Part shown: positions 1 through 5,543 of the stretch, one piece after another | Layout of the letters: each line of letters opens with the position of its first letter | How positions within the stretch are numbered: position 1 is the stretch's first letter | Assembly: GCA_023391775.1 (NCBI GenBank) | Contig: JAEWAG010000333.1 | Coordinates: 1 to 6,220, forward strand | Source: Pseudomonadota bacterium | GTDB lineage: Bacteria > Pseudomonadota > Gammaproteobacteria > Xanthomonadales > Xanthomonadaceae | DNA: 6,220 nucleotides | Reading direction: 5' to 3' | Notes under the pieces: generated by a model | Seen by the model: only the letters and a program-made list of their open reading frames with translations | What the model was told of the DNA's origin: nothing | The model's database searches: none | Program-made: the position numbers and the translations under genes

Positions 1-59
1 CGTTTGGAGGCCTTTCCGTTTCCCCTCACCCGGCCGCCGAAGCTTTCGTGGTGAGCGAG
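1..59 (-). other. 5' leader of an unseen gene or RNA beyond the left edge
   Basis: If the promoter at 66-93 is used, transcription would start near position 59 and run leftward out of the window. The transcribed strand has no ATG in this stretch, so either the leader is longer than about 58 bases or the product is an RNA. It can fold: a 6-bp arm pair (25-30 with 50-55) encloses a small inner stem (38-41 with 45-48). I do not recognise a tRNA, tmRNA, RNase P or other known RNA start in it. What it leads into cannot be seen. Confidence 0.35.
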
Positions 60-65
60 CCGCCC

Positions 66-93
66 AGTATAGGGCCCTTTCACGAAACTGCAA
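66..93 (-). promoter_or_regulatory. Strong sigma70-type promoter firing leftward, with A-tract upstream element
   Basis: Read on the minus strand, TTGCAG (93-88) is followed by a 16-base spacer and TATACT (71-66), close to the sigma70 consensus. Just upstream of the -35 is an A-rich run, TTTGAAAAAAGATG (about 107-94), placed where an UP element would bind the RNA polymerase alpha subunit. The bases after the -10 are GC-rich (GGGCGGC). A short spacer, UP-like tract and GC-rich discriminator are typical of promoters of rRNA, tRNA and other growth-rate-controlled genes. It is separate from the cysG-side operon, which ends at 204. Confidence 0.55.
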
Positions 94-121
94 CATCTTT
101 TTTCAAAGCGTCTTGCCGTTC

Positions 122-151
122 CGCCCCACCGACAACCTCGTTGGCGGGGCG
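122..151 (-). terminator. Hairpin downstream of the siroheme gene, possible terminator
   Basis: An almost perfect inverted repeat: CGCCCC at one end pairs with GGGGCG at the other, extended inward to about 12 pairs with one mismatch and one G-U pair (as minus-strand RNA) around a 6-base loop. It sits about 50 bases after the stop of the minus-strand operon and just before the leftward promoter, where a terminator would be expected. No U-run follows directly on the minus strand, so it is not a standard intrinsic terminator. It may instead be a processing or mRNA-stability structure. Confidence 0.35.
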
Positions 152-196
152 CGCATTGTGCACACCCGAAGCCGCTTTGGGAAGTACCTGAATAGG

Positions 197-215
197 GAAA
201 ATTTCAGGAATTTTC
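197..215. repeat. AT-rich inverted repeat over the siroheme gene stop codon
   Basis: GAAAATT (197-203) and AATTTTC (209-215) form perfect 7-bp arms around a 5-base centre that holds most of the TGA stop of the minus-strand gene (204-206). It is a conspicuous AT-rich island in otherwise GC-rich sequence. It could be a weak 3' hairpin or a protein-binding site; nothing in the sequence decides between these. Confidence 0.4.
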
Positions 216-1178
216 GCTGGTCACGCCCGGGATCCGGCGGAAAGCCACGCCAGCACTGGTACATGCCGCCTGCAGGACGGCTGTGCTGCCCGCCGATTGG
301 CCTGCAAACAGGTAGACCACGCGGGCGCCGGCGTGTGCTTCCTCGACCGCCCGGCTGGCGGCGGCCTCGTCCGAGGACACTGTGACCCGGGTCGCGTCGC
401 GTCGCGCCGGCTCGATGGCCTCTTGCCCCACCCCGGGGCCGACCAGGATCAGGTCCGCCTCGTTCAGGGCCCGCAGCGCACGCAATGTATAGAGGTCCGG
501 CTCCCCGGCGGGGACGGTGGCCACGCTGCCGGCCACTTGGCCGTCGGCACCCGCACGCTCCAGCTCGGCGAGGAACGCCGCTTCCAGGGCCGGCGCGGAG
601 CCGGCGACCGCATCCAGGCGTCCGTCGAGCACCCGTTCGAACCAGCGCCGGCGCAGTGACAGGTCCGGTAGCGCGGCGCGGATGCGTTCGCGGTGGCGGG
701 CGAACAGCTGGGCCAGTGCGCCGGTGGCTGGGTCCAGCAGTATCTCCAGGCGCTCCCGCACGCGGCGCGCCAGCATGGGGGCGGCGCCGGCGGAGGAGAT
801 GGCCACCACCAGCGGCGAACGGTCCACCACGGCGGGAACCTGGTAGGTGGACAGGGCCGCGTCGTCGACCACGTTGATCAGCTTGCGCCGCGCGCCGGCC
901 TCGGCGGCCAGCGCCGCATTGAAGGGTTGGTCGTCCGTGGCTGCGACCACCAGCCAGGCCGCATCCAGCCATGCCGGGTCGAACTCACCGGGCAGAAGGG
1001 TGATCTGGCCCTGGTCCACGGCCTGCTGGATGTCCGGGTGACCAATCTCCCGGGTATGCAGGTATACAGCCGCGCCAGCGCGCAGCAGGGCGGCGATCTT
1101 GCGCGCAGCGACTTCTCCACCGCCCACAACCAGCACCTGCCGGCCTTCCAGGTCGGCGAACAGCGGGAACAGGCCCAT
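204..1178 (-). CDS. cysG: Siroheme synthase-like precorrin-2 dehydrogenase/ferrochelatase with degenerate methyltransferase tail
   Basis: A 324-residue protein matching the N-terminal half of CysG (Met8-like), which oxidises precorrin-2 with NAD+ and inserts Fe2+ to give siroheme, the cofactor of sulfite and nitrite reductases. It is expected to be cytoplasmic. The NAD-binding glycine motif VVGGGEVAARK is at 17-27. The NVVDD motif (102-106) carries the Asp equivalent to the catalytic Asp104 of enterobacterial CysG. The helical dimer region follows (about 112-205). From about 216 the chain resembles the start of the SAM-dependent uroporphyrinogen III methyltransferase domain (LYTLRALRALNEADLILV, 229-246; IPGVT, 316-320). 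Its GAGPGD and KGGDP SAM motifs are replaced (VPAGEP, FAGQS), and it stops where about half of that domain should still follow. Methylation is probably done by a separate enzyme elsewhere. The ATG at 1178 is supported by GAGGAG 8 bases upstream. It is the third gene after hemH and the hydrolase. Confidence 0.85.
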   Translation of the reverse strand: MGLFPLFADLEGRQVLVVGGGEVAARKIAALLRAGAAVYLHTREIGHPDIQQAVDQGQITLLPGEFDPAWLDAAWLVVAATDDQPFNAALAAEAGARRKLINVVDDAALSTYQVPAVVDRSPLVVAISSAGAAPMLARRVRERLEILLDPATGALAQLFARHRERIRAALPDLSLRRRWFERVLDGRLDAVAGSAPALEAAFLAELERAGADGQVAGSVATVPAGEPDLYTLRALRALNEADLILVGPGVGQEAIEPARRDATRVTVSSDEAAASRAVEEAHAGARVVYLFAGQSAGSTAVLQAACTSAGVAFRRIPGVTSENS

Positions 1179-1186
1179 CCTTGCAT

Positions 1187-1192
1187 CTCCTC
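1187..1192 (-). promoter_or_regulatory. Ribosome binding site deciding the cysG-like start
   Basis: GAGGAG on the minus strand lies 8 bases before the ATG at 1178. An ATG directly after this motif (1186-1184) is out of frame with the siroheme protein, so the spacing and frame favour 1178 as the start. Confidence 0.6.
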
Positions 1193-1233
1193 ACGGGTCG
1201 GCCTGCATCCTCCCGCGGCAGTGCACCGGATGT

Positions 1234-1250
1234 CGATGCCGCTGGCATCG
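1234..1250 (-). other. Small hairpin in the hydrolase-cysG spacer
   Basis: CGATGCC (1234-1240) and GGCATCG (1244-1250) form a perfect 7-bp stem with a 3-base loop, starting 7 bases past the hydrolase stop codon. No U-run follows, so it is more likely a processing or stability element between cistrons than a strong terminator. The remaining spacer (1179-1233) shows only the ribosome binding site of the next gene. Confidence 0.35.
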
Positions 1251-1256
1251 CGATCC

Positions 1257-2111
1257 TCAGCCGTCGGGCTGAAGGAACGGGGCCAGCGCGGTGGCCACCT
1301 CGACCGGCAGGTCCATGTGGAGGTGGTGACCACCCTCGATCACGCTGACCCGGGCCTGCGGCAGCAGCTCGAGCCGGGCCTGGCGCCGGTCGTGCGGGAA
1401 GTACGGTTGGGCCTGGCGCGCAAGCACGATGTGCAGCGGGCATTGCAGCGCGCGCAACAGGGCCTCCACGCAGGCTTCGTCAAGGCGCAGCGGACCGGGG
1501 AGGGTCAGGCGCGGATCGCTGCTCCAGATGTGGCCGCCATCCACCGGACGGGTGCCGCGTTCGACCAGCAGGCGTGCACTTTCCGGCCGCATGGGGCTGG
1601 CCTGGACCCGGGCGCGTACCGCGACCTCCAGGTCGGGGAACACACGCAGACGCTTCCCGCGCAGCGCGCGGGCCGCGGTTACGGCCTGGCGCAGCCGCGC
1701 CGGGGCGGCATCGGCCTCCTCCGAAAGCGGCCCCACCGTCTCGATCAGGGCCAGACGCTGGATGCGTTCGGGCACCGCGACCGCGGCCATCGTGGCCACC
1801 GCCGCGCCCATCGAGTGGCCAAGCAGCGCAAAGCGGTCCCAGCCCAGGGCATCGGCCGCATCCAGCACCGCATGTACATAGGAAGGCAGCGTGTAGTCGG
1901 CGCCGGCCGGCAGGTGCGCGCTGCGGCCATGGCCCGGGAAGTCGAGCAGCAGCAGGTCCAGCGGCGGCAGGTGCGGCAGCAGCGGTAGGAAGCTGGCGGC
2001 ATTGTCCAGCCAGCCATGCAGGGCAATGACCCGGGGAGCCCCCGGATGGCTGATGCGCAGCGCGCCCTGCTCGCCATACGCGGCCGGCAGGGCGAGCTCG
2101 GCAGGAGTCAT
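1257..2111 (-). CDS. Alpha/beta-fold hydrolase, substrate unknown
   Basis: A 284-residue single-domain alpha/beta hydrolase with no signal peptide, probably cytoplasmic. The oxyanion-hole motif HGWLDN (32-37) follows the first core strand, DFPGHGRS is at 57-64, and the nucleophile elbow GHSMGA gives Ser100. The C-terminal GGHHLHMD (260-267) supplies the catalytic His (262 or 263). No Asp is visible at the usual place after the later strand (ARQAQPYF). Instead LIET puts Glu124 exactly 24 residues after the nucleophile, the spacing seen in LinB/DhaA-type enzymes, so I infer a Ser100-Glu124-His triad. HGWLDN resembles the SERHL-like subgroup, whose substrates are poorly known. The ATG at 2111 overlaps the hemH stop as ATGA. 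No good ribosome binding site is seen, so translation is probably coupled to hemH. A longer reading from 2183 would run into hemH and is not needed. Confidence 0.85.
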   Translation of the reverse strand: MTPAELALPAAYGEQGALRISHPGAPRVIALHGWLDNAASFLPLLPHLPPLDLLLLDFPGHGRSAHLPAGADYTLPSYVHAVLDAADALGWDRFALLGHSMGAAVATMAAVAVPERIQRLALIETVGPLSEEADAAPARLRQAVTAARALRGKRLRVFPDLEVAVRARVQASPMRPESARLLVERGTRPVDGGHIWSSDPRLTLPGPLRLDEACVEALLRALQCPLHIVLARQAQPYFPHDRRQARLELLPQARVSVIEGGHHLHMDLPVEVATALAPFLQPDG

Positions 2112-3070
2112 TCGGCCCGGCCGGCGGCGCGCCGCGCCAGGCGGGACAGTGCCGCGGCATGGTCGGGCGCGTCGTTGAGACACGGGATGTAATGCAGGCG
2201 ACCACCCTTGGCGGCGAACTCCTCGGCCAGGCCGAGGGCCACTTCCTCCAGGGTCTCGATGCAGTCCACCGCGAATCCGGGGCAGACCACGTCCACCTCG
2301 CGCACGCCGGCAGCGGCCAGGCGCTCCAGCTCATGCTGGGTCGACGGCTCCAGCCAGCGTTCGCGGCCGAAGCGCGACTGGTAGGCCATCGTCCACTGCG
2401 AGGCGTCCAGGCCCAGCGCCGCGGCGATCGCGCTGGCACTGGCGCTGCAGCGCTGCGGGTACGGATCACCGCCGTCGGCCAGGCGCTGCGGGATGCCGTG
2501 GAAGGAGAACAGAAGATGGCGGCCGGCGTCGCCCTGCGGACGGTGCGCGCGGATGCTGTCGGCCACCGCCTGCACCCAGGCCGCATCGGTGGAGTAGTCC
2601 TCGACCAGGGTCACGTCCATGCCCTGGGTCTCGGCGGCGACCAGGTCGGCCACCGAGGCGGTGGTGGTGGTCGAGTACTGGGGATACAGGGGCAGCACCA
2701 CCAGCCGGCGCACGCCTTCGGCGCGCAGCTGGCGCAGGGCCCCGCGCAGGGCCGGCTGACCGTAGCGCATGGCCGGCAGGACCCGCCATTCGGGGATCGC
2801 CGCCTGCATCCGCTCCACCAGCCGCTGGGTGTAGACCAGCAGCGGCGAACCCTCGTCGGTCCAGACCTTGGCGTAGTTGGCCGCCGAGCGCGGGCCGCGC
2901 AGCGGCAGGATCAGCCCGTACAGCAGCGGCTTCCATAGCAGCGGGGGGATGGCCACCACGCGCGGGTCGGACAGGAACTCGGCCAGGTAACGGCGCACCG
3001 CCGGCGCGGTTGGCGCCTCCGGCGTGCCGAGGTTGACCACGAGGAGGGCGGTAGCGGCGTCGGTGTGCAT
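2108..3070 (-). CDS. hemH: Ferrochelatase (protoheme ferro-lyase)
   Basis: A 320-residue, full-length ferrochelatase, which inserts Fe2+ into protoporphyrin IX at the end of heme synthesis. Family landmarks appear in order: [10 protein letters not shown] (11-20) at the N-terminus, LPLYPQYS (126-133), SFHGIP (189-194) with His191 as the metal-binding catalytic residue, YQSRFGR (230-236), and [13 protein letters not shown] (264-276) with the conserved Glu272. There is no C-terminal membrane extension, as expected for the bacterial form. No 2Fe-2S cysteine cluster is evident at the C-terminus; Cys208, 263, 270 and 297 are scattered. It is first in the minus-strand cluster and overlaps the hydrolase by 4 bases. 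The ATG at 3070 has no clear Shine-Dalgarno sequence, but the LLVVNLGTP start region fits family length, so this start is favoured. Confidence 0.96.
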   Translation of the reverse strand: MHTDAATALLVVNLGTPEAPTAPAVRRYLAEFLSDPRVVAIPPLLWKPLLYGLILPLRGPRSAANYAKVWTDEGSPLLVYTQRLVERMQAAIPEWRVLPAMRYGQPALRGALRQLRAEGVRRLVVLPLYPQYSTTTTASVADLVAAETQGMDVTLVEDYSTDAAWVQAVADSIRAHRPQGDAGRHLLFSFHGIPQRLADGGDPYPQRCSASASAIAAALGLDASQWTMAYQSRFGRERWLEPSTQHELERLAAAGVREVDVVCPGFAVDCIETLEEVALGLAEEFAAKGGRLHYIPCLNDAPDHAAALSRLARRAAGRAE

Positions 3071-3216
3071 GGCGTCGTATTCTGACAGGATCGCGCCGGC
3101 GCGGTGCCGGAAGGCCGGGCGCGGACGCGGCGGCCTCAGGCCGGATTCATTGCCGCATCACTAATTTCCGGGACGTCTGCGGCCGTGGCGGTCGCGCCCC
3201 CTGGTGGAGTCCGAGA
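3071..3216. promoter_or_regulatory. Divergent intergenic region between hemH and the SYLF gene
   Basis: These 146 bases separate two genes pointing away from each other, so both promoters should lie here. I find no hexamer pair with good spacing in either direction. The AT-richer patch 3145-3167 (ATTCATTGCC...TAATTT) is the best location for the rightward one. The minus-strand CAGAAT (3084-3079) lies only 8 bases from the hemH start and would give an almost leaderless message. A palindrome CGGCCT-C-AGGCCG spans 3131-3143. GGAG (3206-3209) lies 7 bases before the SYLF gene ATG. Confidence 0.4.
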
Positions 3217-4089
3217 ATGTCGCATCTGAGCAAGTTCCTGCTGCCCCTGCTGTTGATGGTCGCCGCCCCTGCCGTGGCCGGGCCGGAACAGGACGCGCGG
3301 GCCCGCGAGGCGGTGCGCGTGCTGGGCGAGATCCAGAAGATCCCGGAGCAGTCGATCCCCGACAAACTGCTGGATGAGGCCAAGGCCGTCGTCGTGATCC
3401 CGGACACCATCAAGGCCGGACTGGTGATCGGTGGCCGCCGCGGCCATGGCCTGATGTCGGTCAAGACCGCGGACGGCACCTGGTCCAACCCGGTGTTCGT
3501 GACCCTGACCGGCGGCAGCATCGGTTTCCAGGCCGGCGTGCAGTCCTCGGACATCGTGCTGGTCTTCCGCAACGACCGCAGCCTGGACAACGTGGTCAAC
3601 GGCAAGTTCACCCTCGGTGCGGACGCGGCCGTGGCTGCCGGCCCGGTCGGCCGCAATGCCGCCGCAGCCACCGACGGCCAGCTCAAGGCCGAGATCTGGT
3701 CCTGGTCGCGGGCCCGCGGCCTGTTCGCCGGCGTGGCCCTGGACGGTGCGGCGCTGCGGATCGACGGCGATGCCCAGGCCTCGGTGTACGGAGCCAATAC
3801 GACCCCGCGCATGGTGTTCGAGGACCGTGCGCCCAACGCGCCGAGCAGCGCGATCGTCGCCTTCCGTGACCAGCTGGAGGAAGCCACCCACAGCGCGCGC
3901 GTGGCCCGGGGCACCAGCGAGGCGGCCCAGGCGCCGGGGCGGGTCACCATCCCCAACCAGCAACCGCAACAGCCGCAGACCCAGACCCAGGGACTGCAGC
4001 CGCTGCCGGCCCCGCCGCCGGCCGGCCCGGCACCGAGCCAGGGCTTCGAGCCGGTGGATGACGGCATCCGTACCGAGTCGCTGCCGTAG
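3217..4089 (+). CDS. Exported SYLF (Ysc84-type) domain protein
   Basis: A 290-residue protein. Residues 1-21 form a Sec-type signal peptide (short basic start, LLPLLLMVAAP core, AVA cleavage site before Gly22). There is no twin-arginine motif and no lipobox Cys, so a soluble periplasmic protein is expected. Residues about 30-225 form a SYLF/Ysc84 domain, known from phosphoinositide- and actin-binding proteins in eukaryotes and of unclear lipid-related role in bacteria. Landmarks are AKAVVVIPDTIKAGLVIGG (55-73), GGSIGFQAG (99-107), FTLGADAAVAAGPVGR (131-146), WSWSRARGLFAG (161-172) and the Tyr-Gly-Ala-Asn near 191. A Pro/Gln-rich tail (about 245-276) is probably disordered. The start is set by GGAG 7 bases upstream and by the signal peptide. 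It lies 41 bases before tatA on the same strand and may share its transcript. Confidence 0.88.
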   Translation: MSHLSKFLLPLLLMVAAPAVAGPEQDARAREAVRVLGEIQKIPEQSIPDKLLDEAKAVVVIPDTIKAGLVIGGRRGHGLMSVKTADGTWSNPVFVTLTGGSIGFQAGVQSSDIVLVFRNDRSLDNVVNGKFTLGADAAVAAGPVGRNAAAATDGQLKAEIWSWSRARGLFAGVALDGAALRIDGDAQASVYGANTTPRMVFEDRAPNAPSSAIVAFRDQLEEATHSARVARGTSEAAQAPGRVTIPNQQPQQPQTQTQGLQPLPAPPPAGPAPSQGFEPVDDGIRTESLP

Positions 4090-4130
4090 CGCTATCCTGT
4101 GTGCCTGTTCCTTAATCCTGCGAGCGCGCC

Positions 4131-4355
4131 ATGGGCGGTTTGAGCATTTGGCACTGGATCATCGTCCTGGTGGTGGTGCTGCTGGTATTCGGCACCAAGC
4201 GCCTGCGCAATGCCGGCCGCGACCTCGGCGAAGCGGTCAAGGGCTTCAAGGACGGCATGCGCGAGCCCGAGAAGCCGGCCGGCCAGCTCGGCGACGAGCG
4301 CACCGACGCGTCCAGGACCGAGGCCGAGTCCGAGCGCGATCGCGCGCAACGCTGA
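4131..4355 (+). CDS. tatA: Twin-arginine translocase subunit TatA
   Basis: A 74-residue TatA, the pore-forming or membrane-weakening subunit that oligomerises when the TatBC receptor binds a folded twin-arginine substrate. The N-terminus MGGLSIWHW closely matches enterobacterial TatA, with a polar residue (His8) at the position of Gln8. One transmembrane helix (about 6-20) ends in the conserved FGTKRL hinge (20-25), followed by the amphipathic helix with the [10 protein letters not shown] motif (31-40) and a short charged tail. The ribosome binding site is weak (GCGAGC). It is first of tatABC, with a 20-base gap to tatB. Confidence 0.96.
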   Translation: MGGLSIWHWIIVLVVVLLVFGTKRLRNAGRDLGEAVKGFKDGMREPEKPAGQLGDERTDASRTEAESERDRAQR

Positions 4356-4375
4356 TTCCGCGTCGGCGTACGCGG

Positions 4376-4777
4376 ATGTTCGATATCGGTTTCAGCGAGC
4401 TGCTGCTGGTCGCAGTGGTCGCCCTGGTCGTGCTGGGGCCGGAGCGGCTGCCGAAGGCCGCTCGTTTCGCCGGGCTGTGGGTGCGCCGCGCCCGCGCCCA
4501 GTGGTACTCGGTGCGCGCCGAGCTGGAGCGGGAGCTGGAAGCCGAAGAGCTCAAGCGCAGCCTGCGCCAGACCCAGGAGTCGCTGCGCCAGGCCGAGGCC
4601 GTCCTGCGCGAGGAGGCCGAAGGCGCACGCACCGGGATTGACGACCTGCGGCGCCAGGTGGAGGGAGACACTTCGGCATCGCCGGGTCCGGCCACGCCGG
4701 CGACCGGCTCCGGTGACGCCGACGACCAGACCCCGGCCCCACCCGCGGCCGATGACAGCCATCGGGAGCGGCAATGA
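4376..4777 (+). CDS. tatB: Twin-arginine translocase subunit TatB
   Basis: A 133-residue TatB, the partner of TatC in the substrate receptor complex. MFDIGFSELLLV (1-12) carries the diagnostic Glu8, and LGPERLP (20-26) is the hinge that distinguishes TatB from TatA. One transmembrane helix (about 5-20) is followed by a long charged, probably coiled or amphipathic region (about 45-98) rich in Glu, Arg and Leu, then a Pro/Ala/Asp-rich disordered tail (100-133). The open frame continues far upstream, but the true start is the ATG at 4376, because the family signature begins exactly there. The ribosome binding site is weak, so coupling to tatA is likely. The last 4 bases overlap tatC. Confidence 0.95.
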   Translation: MFDIGFSELLLVAVVALVVLGPERLPKAARFAGLWVRRARAQWYSVRAELERELEAEELKRSLRQTQESLRQAEAVLREEAEGARTGIDDLRRQVEGDTSASPGPATPATGSGDADDQTPAPPAADDSHRERQ

Positions 4778-5526
4778 ATCCGGCCACACCCGAGCCCGAA
4801 TCCGAAAGCCCTCTGATGGAGCACCTGCTGGAGCTGCGCTCGCGGATCATGCGTGCGCTGGCCGGCCTGGTGGTGGTGCTGCTGGCCCTGCTGCCGTTCG
4901 CCAACAAGCTCTACGCCCGGCTGGCGGCGCCGTTGCTGGAAAAGCTGCCTGCGGACGGCCAGCTGATCGCCGTGGAAGTGGCTTCGCCGTTCTTCGCGCC
5001 GGTGAAGCTGGCGTTCTTCACCGCGGTCATGGCCAGCGCGCCGTGGCTGCTGTACCAGGCCTGGGCGTTCGTCGCCCCGGGCCTGTACCAGCGCGAGAAA
5101 CGGCTGGCGACGCCGCTGCTGGTGTCGGCGGTGGGCCTGTTCTACGCCGGCTGTGCGTTCGCCTTCTACGTGGTGCTGCCGTCGGTGTTCGGTTTCCTGG
5201 CGGCGATCAAGCCCGAAGGCGTGGCGATGATGACCGACATCAACGCCTACCTGGATTTCGTTCTGGTGACCTTCCTGGCCTTCGGCGTCAGCTTCGAGCT
5301 GCCGGTGGCGCTGGTGATCCTGGTGCTGCTGGGCTGGGTCACGCCCGAGCAGCTGCGCGCCGGCCGTGGTTACGCGATCGTCGGCATCTTCGTGGTCGCG
5401 GCGGTGATCACCCCGCCGGACGTGGTCTCGCAGCTGCTGCTGGCGGTGCCGATGTGCCTGCTGTACGAGGCCGGCATCCTTGCCGCCAGGCTCCTGGGCC
5501 GCCGCAACCCGCCCGACGCGGCCTGA
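4774..5526 (+). CDS. tatC: Twin-arginine translocase subunit TatC
   Basis: A 250-residue, six-helix inner-membrane protein that recognises the twin-arginine signal peptide. It has the expected order: HLLELRSRI (17-25) with Glu20 in the cytoplasmic N-terminus, ASPFFAPVKL (70-79), PWLLYQAWAFVAPGLY (90-105), then Glu108 in the first cytoplasmic loop at the position of signal-binding Glu103 of E. coli. FGVSFELPV (170-178) carries the in-membrane Glu175 (E. coli Glu170), and TPPD (213-216) carries Asp216. Compared with E. coli TatC the C-terminal tail is short and lacks the acidic extension. The ATG at 4774 overlaps the tatB stop as ATGA, and GGGAG lies 5 bases upstream. The stop lies inside a hairpin shared with the convergent gene. 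Confidence 0.97.
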   Translation: MNPATPEPESESPLMEHLLELRSRIMRALAGLVVVLLALLPFANKLYARLAAPLLEKLPADGQLIAVEVASPFFAPVKLAFFTAVMASAPWLLYQAWAFVAPGLYQREKRLATPLLVSAVGLFYAGCAFAFYVVLPSVFGFLAAIKPEGVAMMTDINAYLDFVLVTFLAFGVSFELPVALVILVLLGWVTPEQLRAGRGYAIVGIFVVAAVITPPDVVSQLLLAVPMCLLYEAGILAARLLGRRNPPDAA

Positions 5527-5543
5527 GCGTCGCGGCTCAGGCC
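5520..5543. terminator. Two-way hairpin containing both convergent stop codons
   Basis: GGCCTGAGC (5520-5528) and GCTCAGGCC (5535-5543) are a perfect 9-bp inverted repeat with a 6-base loop. The tatC stop (5524-5526) lies in one arm and the stop of the leftward gene (5537-5539) in the other. The genes are only 10 bases apart, so this is the only place for a shared terminator. It lacks T-runs on either side, so it would be an atypical, U-tract-free bidirectional terminator or 3'-end stability hairpin. Confidence 0.5.

Noticed and set aside
693..1988. Long plus-strand open frame (431 codons) opposite the hydrolase and siroheme genes
   Set aside because: It is antisense to two recognisable genes, its translation is Arg/Gln/His-rich without any family motif, and long antisense frames are expected at this GC content.
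2112..2183. Upstream extension of the alpha/beta hydrolase start
   Set aside because: It would overlap hemH by 76 bases and adds an Arg-rich stretch unlike the family; the ATG at 2111 gives a tidy ATGA junction.
3217..3285. Twin-arginine signal on the SYLF protein, suggested by its tat neighbours
   Set aside because: The n-region has no paired Arg; the peptide is an ordinary Sec type with an AVA cleavage site.
3136..4067. Two long minus-strand open frames opposite the SYLF gene
   Set aside because: They mirror a gene with a clear signal peptide and SYLF motifs; the translations are low-complexity and unlike any family.
4090..4130. TATCCT/TTAATC as a tatA promoter -10
   Set aside because: No acceptable -35 hexamer at 16-18 bases upstream of either, so a dedicated tatA promoter cannot be supported.
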